Assembly (NCBI GenBank): GCA_027186245.1
Contig: CP114490.1
Coordinates: 8,068,501-8,132,500, forward strand
Origin: Coriaria nepalensis
Lineage: Eukaryota > Streptophyta > Magnoliopsida > Cucurbitales > Coriariaceae
DNA length: 64,000 nt
Direction of reading: 5' to 3'
Shown: positions 23,538-35,720 of the stretch, in pieces
Layout of the letters: each line of letters begins with the position of its first letter
Position numbering within the stretch: position 1 is the stretch's first letter
The notes under the pieces: model-generated
Told to the model about the DNA's origin: nothing
What the model saw: only the letters and a program-made list of their open reading frames with translations
Database searches by the model: none
Position numbers and translations under genes: made by a program

Positions 23538-24150
23538 CTTACCGTTGTTATTTGTTGTAATGAGGATGGTTCAGAGAAAATTCCATTATGGATTACCGTT
23601 GTTACCGTTAAAGAATATGTTTGATGGTTCTATAGAAAAATAGTTGGTAGAAGAGTTCTCTTGTTTGTCGATAATTCTCTTGCTCATCCAAAAACTATTG
23701 AAGGTTTACAAAATGTTGAATTATTTTTCTTGCCACCAAATACAACATCAAAGATTTAGCCTTGTGACATAGGGATCATTTGAGATTTCAAAATGCATCA
23801 TTGTTGTTGATTTTATCTTAATTTTTTACATGGTTATGAAGTAGAAGAGCATAATCCTTAAAAGATAAATATTTTTAAAACATTAAATCTTATAATTTTT
23901 GCTTGGAAAGTAGATGTTCATGAAACTGTCGTTGCAAATTATTTTGATATTGTAAAATTCGGTCTACAGATAGCATGAGTTTAAATAATTTGGATGAACC
24001 ATTAGATGGGGAAGGCATTCAAAAGTTACAAAATATAATCAAAGAGTTAAATTATCATATTGGAATAAATATCGAAAACCTCTTGAACTACCAAAGAGAC
24101 AACAACACAACCTTAGAGATGTTCATCGCAAACAGATAATTGGGTGTATC
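23538..24150 (+). pseudogene. Tigger/pogo-like transposase remnant (DDE_1)
   Basis: Decayed transposase of the Tc1/mariner superfamily, pogo/Tigger branch, with the CENP-B/jerky-type DDE_1 domain. At 23538-23597 it encodes LTVVICCNEDGSEKIPLW. After a frame change, from 23652, it encodes VLLFVDNSLAHPKTIEG, then VELFFLPPNTTSKI and PCDIGII. The D-N-x-x-A-H and LPPNTTS blocks are diagnostic. Stop codons interrupt at the Gln of TSKIQP, after GII and later. About 23975-24140 continues with an acidic tail. The DNA-binding N-terminus is not recognisable, and I did not identify terminal repeats. Confidence 0.82.
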
Positions 24151-24498
24151 ATGAAAAATGGGTCAAGATACTCAAATTAAAGAAGGTTCTACTATAGACC
24201 TTGTTTTGCAAAAGATGCTTTCAAAGCCATGATGAAATTGAGAAGTTTTTTTTGTTGCAATATGAGAAAACTGCACTAGAACTTCTTACCATGTTACAGA
24301 AATTATTATTTAAATGAAATTATTAATTTATCGAGATTCTATTGTACAATGATGTCGTGGTAATATTTTATATACATAATAGATTCATAGATCATAATAA
24401 GTATTTTTCATACGTAGAGGCATCACATATCTAACCAAAAAAACAACTTCTGTGAATATCTTACCAAAGAAAATAACAAATAAAAATAGAAAAATTAT

Positions 24499-25359
24499 GA
24501 TAAACCTTCAAAATTTAGTACAAATTATAATAAAACCCAAAAATTTTAGTAACTATAATGAATATCTAATTTTAAGTTTAAATTATTGCACTAATTCTAT
24601 TAAAAATATGTGAAATAGTCATATGCATATCACGGGCCGTGACTATTCAAATTCAAATTTGACTCAACCTGAAATTTTTATTTATTTATTTATTTATTCC
24701 CTTTAATTTAAATTTGATTTCTTTACCCACTTTTTTTTTAAATTTCTTCTCTACTTCCACCACATCGGACCCCATCACCCTCATTCGCCATTGCTACTAC
24801 CACCAATATAAAAATTTTAATTTTAATATTCTAATATTAATTTGTTAATATTTAAGAGATAAAGAGAGAAAAAAAATAAGAAAAATTTTAATAACTTTAT
24901 ATTGGCGGTGAAAGTTGGTAGTAGTGGTAGTAGACTGCCAACATACAAATTTAAAAATTTAATATTTTGATATTTAAGAAATAGAGAGAGAATAATTTAA
25001 AATTTAAAATTTTAATGTCGGTAGTAGAGGCTAGCAATAAAAGTGGTGGTAGCAATGGAGGAGGCTGATAGTGGCATTTGGTAGAGTGTAAATAGAGAAG
25101 AAATAAATATAAATAAATAAAATAGGTTAAAAAATTAAATTTAAATTAAAAGAGACAAAAATATAAATAAATTTTTTTAATTAATTAAATTTATAATTTT
25201 AATAGTTATTTAACGGTTAATTAAATATAAATAAAATATCATCAATTTTACAGAAAATTAAGAATTTATTATAATTTAAATTTAAATTTAAATATATATT
25301 ATTATTACTAAAAAAATTTAATATTTATTATAATTTAGACTCAATTTTAAAGATTTATC
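24499..25359. mobile_element. Foldback / MITE-like element with long inverted ends
   Basis: The left end (GATAAACCTTCAAAATTTAG, 24499-24518) continues for about 75 bp, and the right end (25285-25359, ending AAAGATTTATC) is its approximate reverse complement. Both share the core TTATAATTT with an adjacent TACTAAA-type word. A second internal inverted pair joins CCATTGCTACTACCACC near 24790 with GGTGGTAGCAATGG near 25045. The structure is therefore a long imperfect hairpin without coding capacity. Family is not assigned; a Mutator-type MITE is possible. No clear target duplication was found. Confidence 0.55.
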
Positions 25360-27809
25360 CTCATTTTCACATAAAAATTAATCATTTCCACACATAAATA
25401 AATTTTTCTTTGGACCCGTGCAAAGCATGGGAAACTTGTTCTTTGTAACTTCACATGTTTATAAACCGATTTTACACGATGATAAATAATTATATAAGTA
25501 AATTATATTGTTAAAGATAAGTTAAAGATAAAGTAAAGTCGGATTTAATAACCATAAAAAAGATGTTATATTATAATTTAGAAATCCATAGATATCATAC
25601 CATATAAAATTTATCAAGTTACCAATCCATAAATATTCTTGAGTAAGAAGTCCATGATATATCATGGTACTTGCATTACAATTTAATACCTTAATATAAA
25701 ATGTTCAAGCATAAGATGGTATCGTGTATGAATCTTCGAACATTATACTTCAAACATTAATCTTCCAAATTTCACTTTATTTGTAGGGTTCTCGTGCCTA
25801 CCAAGCTTTCTAAAAAAGGATATTTATTTCTCTGGCTTACTCCCACTTCGTTAAATGGCATTGGGTGGGTGCTTCAGCTATGCACACATTAGCATCGCCA
25901 TCCTTTACAGACAATTTTGTTCCAAATGCTTCCTTTTTTTTAGTTTTTTTTTTTCTCTTCTCTTCTGGTAAATCTCTGACATTATCGAAAAATATCTAGA
26001 GTATCAGGGATGAGTAAAAAAAAAAATTGTGCAGACCGAAATCGATAATTTTCAATTCATTTTAGTTGATTTTTTCGATTAAATTTTTGTTTCAATCAAT
26101 GTAACGACCGAAATGATTTCGATTAAATTGATTGTTGATATTTTCCTCGATATACCGACTAAAACATCAATTTTTTTAATTATAATTTTAATTCCAATCT
26201 CAACTCCCAATTTATATCTTAGTATTTATTATATTTGTATAAATTTGAAAACTTATATTTAACCAAAATAATTTATAAACAAATATATGATAAGTTAATT
26301 ATTTTTTATATTTATTATAAAAAATCATTTGACTTACTTTATACTTATTTGGACGCTTTTTTTGTTGGTATTGAGTTAATAGATTATGAATTTAAAAAAT
26401 ATTTAAATATTATTTTAATTATGATATTAAGATAAAATAACATTTTTAATATCGAACTTTCTTTAAAAATAATAATAAATGAAAGTAACTACCTCTGCAA
26501 AATAAATTATTAAATAATATAAAACTTATACACATCATAATACTAATATATAATCATCAATTACATGATACAATTAAATAGAAATAAAAAAACATTGATA
26601 TGAAAAACCAAAAAATTGACCAATGTCGACCAAAATCGATGAAATTCCAAGTCGGTTGTGGTTTCAGTTCTGTTTTATCGAAATCTAAAATTTTGCTCAA
26701 CCCTACCTACTACTTTCCAAAGAGGCAACACAAACGGCAGTCCACACAGCTGCATTTTTCATATCTGAATTTGAAACTGACGTTATCAAAAGTTTAAACT
26801 TTACGCAAACTACATTAGTAAATCTTGGTGACATTAAATGAATGAGAACGTAAATTTGCGATTAGAAACTATAATTGTGATGACCCAATCCGGAAGTAAA
26901 CTGAGACTCATCCATCCGAATGTACGGACTCCGACCAAATCCAAACTCCAATAGTTTGCCTTAAAACAAGCAAACATAACAAACAGGTAATCAACGGAAA
27001 GAAAATGGAGACTAGGGCTGCAATGAAACAATATAAATAGACAAGACCAAAACAGTTCTCTCCACCAGAGCCACAATAAAAAACCAATCATGATTTTAAG
27101 AAAATGTACACTTTCTAATCCCACCGTGTTCTTCTTTTGCTTGTGTAATGATAAATTGTAACATGAACAAAATTGTTTTCTTTCAACTGAATTTTCAAGT
27201 AACGATTATAGTCTCTTAATTTACCGATATGTGGTTCTCGCAGTGAATTTGTACGGTTGAAATTAGCAGTTAGAATCTGGTAGTAGACCTCTGCTCCAGA
27301 ACAAAAACTTAACTGTCAGACAGAAAGAAAATTATTAATATGGCACGGCATATACCTTAGTAAGCCTTGGTGGCATAAAGGACCAAAAATAAATAGTCAG
27401 GCCGACCAATTATATTCTAACCAATAATAAAGAATAATTCAAGTATAGTTCTTAAGTTCCAAAATTCAAGTGACACGTTCATGAATTCCATGTTCCACTA
27501 ATCCCCGCCAGAAAATCCAAGAAACATAACCGACAAACAACAACAAAGAGTATCTTGCACAATACTTTCCAGTTCTAAATGTATCAGAAAAGAGAACATC
27601 TTATGTATTTATTTTCTATTATGACCTATTGTAAAGACTAACAGTGCCATGTTTGGATTACTAAAAACAAGGTATCCAATCATAATTTTCATAACTAAAT
27701 GCTAATGTGTAATTTCAAATCCAAGATATTTAAGCTTGATTAAGAAACATAAAGTCCAATAGAACTGATGATTTATATAATCAGACATACCAAGGACCGG
27801 CAAAAACTT
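25360..27809. other. Intergenic, AT-rich, no gene recognised
   Basis: No conserved protein motif. The 96-codon minus-strand frame at 26834-27124 resembles nothing I know. The last few hundred bases before 27810 are the likely 3' flank of CYP40. Confidence 0.4.
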
Positions 27810-30800
27810 CTACTGAAACATCTTGCTAAATGCCTTCTTCTCCTGATCACGTCTGTCGCCAATCTGTACCATCATTATTTAAACTATTCTAAGCATTTGC
27901 TCTCAATGAAACACGCGCGCACGCACACACAAAAGAAAAAAAACAAAAAAAAAAAAAAGAGAAAAGGATAGCGATTTCTCTTTATACAATAACCTTTTTC
28001 TTGGTAGCAGCCAGCTCTTTCTTTATTACAGCTGAAAAAATCACGCAATTTTGCAAGGGATCAATAAAGTCAAAAAAGCATATATTCATTTCTTTTGATA
28101 TCATACTACTTCGAAAAGACACAAGTACAGCACAAATTTCAAGTCAAAGTATTTAAATCATATACATATAGATTATGGAGGATAAATCTTACGCAGATTT
28201 TATTATTTTGGTATCATACTACTTCCAAGAGGCACAACAAGATAGATTAGAAATCACTCATATCTGTAACAGACCACTGATTAATTGATTCAAGATTCTA
28301 AAGTTACAGGCCGAGTATCAAGACCCATTACTAATGTTAATAGCTAATCTCTGTGTTTTTGTTAATAGCTAATCCCTATGCATTTTTTGTTTCCATTAAC
28401 CACAATTAATGAATGTATAAAATCATTTTTTCATACCTTTGGTTGTGTTTGTGTGTGGGGGTGGGGGGTGGGGGGTGGGGAGGGGTCTACAGTAAGAAAC
28501 AGACACAACATAAGAAATCGAAGCCTACCATCACTGGGCTCCAAATCCAATGCCTTTTTAAGGCTTTCAACTGCAGCATCGATGTCATTAAGCGCAATAT
28601 ATGCCTGGTAATTAAGACTGCTGTCATTAGATGTTGATGGCACTAGAATATTACTAAAGGAAACCATCTAAAAGATTAAACACTGGAAAACTTTTTACGA
28701 TTATTATGAAGTTTTAGTGGGACCATAAAAATATGACAAGCCAATCAATAAAAGAGATGCCATCTGACATGTTGAGAAGTAGATATTTCACTAGTATCAG
28801 GTGCAAGCATTGATGAGTACATATTGAGGCCAATCTAGAGAAAAATTCTCAAGACAACTACTACCTCTCCTTTCCCTCATTGCAATTTCAATAACAGAAA
28901 TACCAACCTGACCTTGGCGAAACAAGGCTTTCACATTGTTTTCTCCATCTCGCATTGCAAAATCAGTGTCCAGCAATGCTCCTTTCAGATCCCCCAACTT
29001 CAATTTGCAAGCCTACATAATAAACACAGCAAGCCTCGTATATCGAGATGACAAAATGTTAAACAACAATCTAATTGGCGAATCATAGCAAAAACCTACA
29101 ATTGTAATCTGAATATAAGTTTCTAGAATCAAGTACCCAACTGTTACTGGTCATTTATGATAATTATTGATAGATAATTAGAGAAAATATGAAGAAATGC
29201 ATCAGTCTCATGGTGATAGTGCATGCTTGGTTTTAGAAGTTCTGTCCATAAACTGCCATGGGGAAATTTATAAGCCAAAGCCTTTTACAATGCTAACAAA
29301 ATGTTTGACCTAACTGCTAAGCAGTATGACTTTGTACTAATTAGGCAGATAAATTCCTTCACAAGTTATTTAGCTGGTCATCTTGGAGTTCCTTTTTTTT
29401 TCCTTTTTTTTTTTTTGGCCAAAAGCTAGTCATACTAGAATTGTACGATACTTTTTATTCTCATAGAAAACGTAAGGGAAATTAAACCCAAATTTTTGGA
29501 TTAGTTAATGTGGTATAAATTTGCTGATGATTTTACAAGGAACTAATTTATACTTTATACAAGTATGAAACTGCTGTCAATAATAGCTCCAGAGTCAGTG
29601 AAGTCATCTGCAGCACTAGGACTTCATGGACAATAAAAGAAATGGGTTCAATCTGTCCAGAGACTGACCAACAATGAAAAACACATCAGTGGACAAAATA
29701 TATCATCTAAATTCTTATGCAGTATATAAATCTTGTAAGCCAGCTTATTGACACATACTGTAGCTCAGTATTCATCCTCCAATTAGTATAAAATCATTCC
29801 AAAAAACCTGGAAACAAACTTACAGAACTATTTGTGAAAATCTGGGACTTCATCTTTCTCAGACTTAAACTCTTCTCTGCCGCACAAGAGAACAACATAT
29901 CAGAAAACAATGGCATGGTAAGCTAGCAGTAAAAATTGGCGAAATATTGCTTTGAGATATAAGAAATTTGTTGTTGAATATTGTACTATTCAACCTTCAT
30001 CAATTCCATCTTTCTCCCAACATATATCAAGATAGCGTAAAGCCTTCCGGTACTTTCTCAGAGCCATTTTAAAGTCTTGTTTCTGTAAAAGAGATTATCG
30101 GCATTTCATGTATAAAGGAAAGTAAATCAATGAAAGAAGAACTAATAAGATAGAGCGCCATTAAGATTTATAAACAATAGAAAATAACTTTACATAGAGA
30201 CCATTAACATGAGATGAAAACAGAGAATGCCACATTACCTTGTAATGTTCATTACCAAGAGCCTTGACAGAATCTACAGCATCTATCCACCAAGAGAGCT
30301 CATCAGAACTTTGACCAAGGTCCGCTGGCCAGTCAGGATAGACATCACCATCTTTGAAAAAATTTGATATACCATCATCTGCCCCCTCAGGAATTTCCCC
30401 ACAATCAGCAATTATGACATCCAAAGTAGGACGATCACTTGCAGCAATTGTAACATGCTCGATCGAACGAATAACACCCATTCCTTTCACTACCCTCCCA
30501 AAGATCACATGTTTTCCATCCAAATGGGACGTGCGAGTTGTTGTGATGAAAAACTGAGAGCCATTTGTGCCAGGACCAGAGTTAGCCATTGATAACATTC
30601 CCTTCCTTTCATGTTTCAGTTCAAGATTTTCATCTTCAAACTTCAAGCCATAGATAGATTCTCCTCCAGTACCATCACCAGCAGAAATATCTCCACCTTG
30701 TACCATAAATCCTTTTATGACACGATGGAAACGAGATCCCTGAAGGTCGTTATTACCATTCACAGCCATTAGATACACTTGTATAAGGTATTTCAAAGGA

Positions 30801-31650
30801 AAATCCAATAAATAAGATGCAATCAAATCAAAGCCCTTGCAAAAAAAATGCAAAAATGTTCCTTATTTGACTTTTTTTTTAAATGAAATAACACCACGAC
30901 AGATGTATCATTTTTCAAACATTCTATAACCAAAAGCAACCACCATTCTACGAATTGAAAGACAGCGTTCTCAGTGAATAATATAGATAAAATAAAGCCC
31001 CAAAAAATAGAAATAAGACGAATGAATTATTACAAAATACATATATATATATATATATATCAGCAGAAAATAGAAATGATTTTATTTCATATACAATATC
31101 CTCCTGAAGAGGCCAGAACAGTCTTCATAGCTACTGTCTGCTAAAAGACTGGAAAATTAGTGCATTCTAAAGAGAAACTTTCACTGCTCGGGCATATATC
31201 GAGAATGTGTACTGTCTTTAGACAGCAAAAAGCAAAATGCTACACCAACCAGAAACATATGATTGTCCAAGCAAAAGAAGAAATCAAATATAAACCTATG
31301 CATACTGAAATAGTTTCACATGCGATCATCCATAAAGTTGATCAACTCAAAAAGAAGTCAACATATTAACATCAGAATAACAAAAAACGATTAAAAAAAT
31401 ATGAAAAATCGAACCGTAAACTAGATACACAGAAAAAACTAGCCATATACGAATCGAAGTTGATAAGAGGAGAGAGGACCTTGTAATGGAGGGGAACACC
31501 AGTGTTAAGACCAATGCCTTTCTCACCAGTGCAAAGAGCTCTGAAATTCTCAGCAGTTTTAGGCACAATATCATCGTAGAGCTCCACGATTATCCTCCCT
31601 TCCAGCTCTCCTCCAATGCTAATGTTCAAGAAGCACCTCGTCTTCACCAT
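27810..31650 (-). CDS. CYP40: Cyclophilin 40 (PPIase-TPR co-chaperone), SQUINT orthologue
   Basis: Eight exons on the minus strand: 31650-31480, 30739-30239, 30082-29995, 29876-29824, 29012-28908, 28604-28529, 28031-27994, 27863-27810. All introns are GT-AG and phases fit, giving 361 aa, the same length I recall for Arabidopsis SQN. The cyclophilin-type peptidyl-prolyl isomerase domain covers about 1-172 ([14 protein letters not shown] at 61-74; Arg63, Phe68 and Gln71 match the catalytic residues of cyclophilin A). His129 in SHLDGKH replaces the Trp of cyclophilin A, as usual for CYP40. The linker DGDVYPDWP is present. Three TPR repeats follow from about 212, with the clamp-type KALGNEHYK and [13 protein letters not shown]. 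Family members bind the C-terminus of Hsp90, and in plants SQN promotes AGO1/miRNA function. The last exon ([10 protein letters not shown]...MFQ) is only 17 codons. An LTR begins about 160 bp upstream. Confidence 0.96.
28457..28485 (+). other. G-run tract in CYP40 intron 6 (G-quadruplex-prone)
   Basis: Five G runs of 4 to 6 separated by single T or A bases lie on the plus strand, that is the template strand of CYP40, about 45-70 bp beyond the exon 6 donor. The transcript would carry a C-rich tract here. The spacing meets the usual quadruplex pattern. Confidence 0.7.
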
Positions 31651-31806
31651 TTTTTTCTCTCTCTATCTTTCTCAATCCAAGTTTCTGGAGTCTTCACTCT
31701 CGTAAACCCTAGATAAAAGGAAGTCCCGCTATTTACGAAAACCTCTATCTCATCCTCTGTCCTGCTGGCTGCCTCTGCGGAATGCTCATAATAATCATAT
31801 TATTAT

Positions 31807-32447
31807 TATTGAACTTTTCCAGCTATGGATTAAAAGTTTAAATTCTAAAAGATATTTAATAAACATAATTAAATATATCTTAAAAAAATGAAGAAATTTT
31901 TTAAAATATTTATAAATAATTGTAAATTATAAGTATTTGTAATAATAAATAAAGATTAAAATTTGATCGGAACTTGCACACACGCGCGGTTAAAATTTGA
32001 TCGGAACTTGCGCACCACCGCGTAGGCAGTGGTTGACTGACTTAAAATTTACCGTACTATTTAAATAGTTAACAGTTAAAACGGTTAGTTACCATTAGAA
32101 TTTGAATTCCGGAAATTCAAATATATGATCATTAATATAGTTTTAACGAACAAGTATGACGTTCGTGAAACAATACACTATTTTACGAATAGTTGCCAAA
32201 ATTTGCCTATAAATACGAGAAATCTGTAGAGAAGAAATAATCTTCTTCTACTCATTTTTACTGTCAGAAACCGAGCATATTTCATAACAAAATTTCACTG
32301 TTGCTCATGAGATTTTTGTAAAGGCTTGTCATATCTCGAAAATTATTTTCACAGTAACCTAAAGCAATCGAGGAGGGTGAAAATATCATTTTTTTTTTGG
32401 AAAACGAATATGTTACGTATTTCAAGCCTCGATCCCAAATTTATTCA
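31807..32447 (+). repeat. 5' LTR of the integrase-less copia element
   Basis: Aligns with 35721-36443. The first bases (TATTGAACTTTTCC) are a mutated version of TGTTGGACTTTTCC in the 3' LTR. It ends near TTATTCA. It lies head to head with CYP40, about 160 bp from that gene's start codon. Confidence 0.8.
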
Positions 32448-32471
32448 ACATATAAAAAATGATATTCTGTA

Positions 32472-33660
32472 ATGGAGACCGAGACTGCTGTTTCAACTAT
32501 AAAGCTAATGAACCAAGATCTCATGAGGATTGATCGGTTTGATGGAACAAACTTCACACGCTAGTAAGACAAACTGAAGTTCTTGCTCACTGCCTTGAAA
32601 ATTTACTACATACTCGATCCCAATCTTCAACCACTTCTAGAATCATCTCCAGATGATACTGAAGAGATCAAAGCAGTGAAGCTGAAAAGGGACGAGTATG
32701 CAATTATGTGTCGGGGACACATATTGAATGCATTATCTGACCATCTGCTCAATCTCTACATAAATACAAAATCTGCAAAGAAAATATGGAACGTGTTGGA
32801 GAACACTTACAAAGCAGAAGAGGAAGATACTAAGAAATTCTTAATATCTTAGTATTTTAAAATGCTTGATGGAAAACCTCTTTTAGATTAGATTCATGAT
32901 TTACTAGTTATTATCAACAAACTTGTTGATGTAAAAGTCATACTTCTTGAAATTTTTCAAGTTAGTGTTATAATTGCTAAGTTGTCATCTAGTTGGAAAA
33001 GTTACAGTAAGAAGATTCTTCACAATAACGAAGATTACTCTTTGGAAGAGATTAAAAAACATTTACGTATTGAGGAAGAATCTTGGACTAGAGACAAGAA
33101 AGCGGAGGAAACCAATATCGGTACCTCAAGGGCTAATGCTATAGAAAAGCCTAGCCATCCCAAGGGCAAAAACCACAAAAGGAATTTTCTTGGTCCAAAG
33201 AGGGATCAAGGAAAATTCAAAACTAATAAGAAAAATAGTGTTTGATTTGTTTGTGGCAAATCTGGGCATTTTGCTCGTGATTACATATTCATAAAGAAAC
33301 AAAACGAGAATGGAAAAGTGAATGACGTACATGAGGAGATCATCGCTACTGTGAGCGAGATCAATGCTATCCAAGGAAAAGTTCAAGGATGGTGGTACGA
33401 TACTTGTGCAACTATGCACGTTTCCTATGACATATCACTATTCAAGACTTTTGATGAAGTTGGAAATGGACAAGAGATTCAAATGGGAAATGAAGGTCGT
33501 TCCAAGGTACTTGGCAAAAGAAGCATTGAAGTTATCTTCACTTCTAGTAGAAAGATCACCCTAGTAAATGTTTTGTATGTTCTTGATATAGTTCTTCAAA
33601 TTGAAGATGACTCCAAAATTTATAAACAAGCTATGTCTTCTAGAGATTCTACTTTTTAGA
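32472..33660 (+). pseudogene. Copia gag and protease remnant
   Basis: Gag opens at ATG 32472 (METETAVSTIKL...) and has the copia gag block KRDEYAIMCRGHILNALSD around 32690-32750. Stops occur near 32561, 32850 and 32888. The zinc knuckle near 33250 reads VCGKSGHFARDY, with the first Cys codon changed to a stop and the last Cys to Tyr. The protease follows, with WWYDTCATMHVSYD near 33390-33431 where DTCAT is the active-site motif of this lineage. The polyprotein then jumps from VLYVLDI directly to the sequence that precedes RT. Confidence 0.85.
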
Positions 33661-35151
33661 AAGAGGCAATAAACAATTAGGTTGACTCAATTATATCTAA
33701 CCATACTTAGGGAAATAGTTGACTTACCACCCGAATCAAAACCAATAGGGTGTAAGTGGGTATTTAAGAGAAAATATCATACTGATAATACTCTTCAAAC
33801 CTTTAAGGCTAGATTAGTAACCAAAGGTTTTAGATAAAAGGAAGATATCGATTATTTTGATACGTATGCACCTGTTGCTAGAATAACTTTTATTCGAATA
33901 TTGTTTGCCTTAGCTTCAATCCATAATCTTTATATTCATCAAATGAATGTTAAAACTGCATTTTTGAATGGTGATCTCAATGAGGAGGTCTATATGGAAC
34001 AACCAGAAGGTTTTGTTCTACCAGGAAATGAATATAAAGTATGTAAACTAGTCAAATCATTATATGATTTGAAGCAAGCACCAAAACAATGGCATGAAAA
34101 ACTTGACATTGTCATTCTTTCGAATGATTTTAGACATAACAATGCTGATAAATGTCTATACTTAAAAGTTTGTGATGGCTATATTATAATTGTTTGTCTT
34201 TATGTTGATGACATGTTAATCTTAAGTGATGACATGAAGAGTGTAATATAAATGAAGAGGTTTTTGTCTTCCACGTTCAAGATGAAAGATCTTGGACAAG
34301 TGGATATCATTTTAGGTATCAAGGTGAAGCAAAAAAGTTGAGGATATATATTAAGTCAATCTCATTACATTGTGAAAGTACTTAATAAGTTTAGTCATCT
34401 AAAGTTCAAGGAGGCAAACACTCCATTTGATTCAAGTATAAAACTTGTTGAGAACAAGGGAAGAGTAGTGGCTCAACTTGAATATGCAAGTGCTATAGGA
34501 AGTCTCATATATGATGCACAATGCACAAGAGCTAATATAGCATTTGCGGTTAGTAAACTAAGTAGGTTTACTAACAATCCGAGCATTGAACATTGGAAAG
34601 CAATTGGTACGATTTTTGGTTATCTTAAGAGAACCAAGGAACTAAGTCTCCATTATTCAAAGTTTCCAGCTATACTTAAACGATATACATATGCAAGCTG
34701 GATATCAAGTGTACGAGATAACAAATCTACTATAGGTTGGGTATTCACACTTAGAGGTGGTGATGTTTCTTGGGGTTTCAAGAAACAAATGTGCATCACG
34801 CATTCAACCATGGAGTCTGAGTTTATTGCTTTGGCAGCAACTGGGAAAGAGGCTGAGTGGCTAAGAGACCTTATTTTAGATATTTCATTTACTTCAAAAC
34901 AAGTATCTGTTATATTTATATATTGTGATAGTCAAGCTACCTTATCCCGAGCATACAACGGAGTGTATAATGAGAAGTCAAGACATATTAGTCTTACACA
35001 TGATTATGTGAGACAATTTATTCAAAGTGGAATTATTGCCATCACATATGTGAGATTCAGTGAAAACTTAGCGGATTCTCTTACCAAACCTCTTTCAAGA
35101 GAATTGGTAAAGTCTACATTTAGAGGGATAGGACTGAAACTCTTGAGTTAA
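33661..35151 (+). pseudogene. Copia reverse transcriptase and RNase H remnant
   Basis: From about 33880 to 35151 one frame is largely open. It carries the RT blocks HQMNVKTAFLNGDLNEEVYM, SLYDLKQAPKQWHEKL and CLYVDDMLIL (the catalytic YVDD), then RNase H with STMESEFIALAATGKEAEWL and CDSQATLSRAYN, ending with TKPLSRELV. Stops at 34249 and 34339 and more before 33880 disable it. This is by far the best-preserved part of the element. Confidence 0.88.
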
Positions 35152-35720
35152 GAGATTCACCAACGACATCAACCCAACTTAACACTAGGAAATGACTAGT
35201 ATTAAGTTCAAAGGGTGAAAATAAGTCATTGATTAGTGGATAGTATTTTAGCACTAAACTGATGGAGCCCTATCTGAGATGTATAGTGTTGGTTGTTACA
35301 GTCGAGAGTTGAGTTTGTCAAACTCTTAATGAAGTTTTAGTCTATGACTGATAAGTATCTTAAATGTAATAAAGATACCGAAAGAACTTCACCTATATGA
35401 GCTTAGAAGTGGTGCAACCTCTCATAAGAATTAGAGTTTTTCTTAAGAAAGTTCATGAACAGAATGAGCACAATGCCATAATAGTGTTAAATAAGATATA
35501 TGAGGAATATATGAATTACGAGTGTCTATGTATGTGGTATTACCGGTTTTATCACATTGAAATAACTGGTTCAAAGCTTTGAGCTACTTGGGATTTCGAC
35601 AAAACTTTGTGACACTTACACTAAGGTAAAGTTCAAATCAAAAGATACTTTATTTTATGCATATAAATCATCTTAAAATTATAATAAGTTAATTAATTTA
35701 CACTTTAACCAATGGGGGAT

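Noticed and set aside
26834..27124. 96-codon minus-strand hydrophobic frame
   Set aside because: Hydrophobicity follows from base composition; no start context, splice sites or homologue recognised.
30161..30238. Extension of the CYP40 exon 2 frame
   Set aside because: A GT donor after HYK and the following TPR exon in correct phase show that this is intron.
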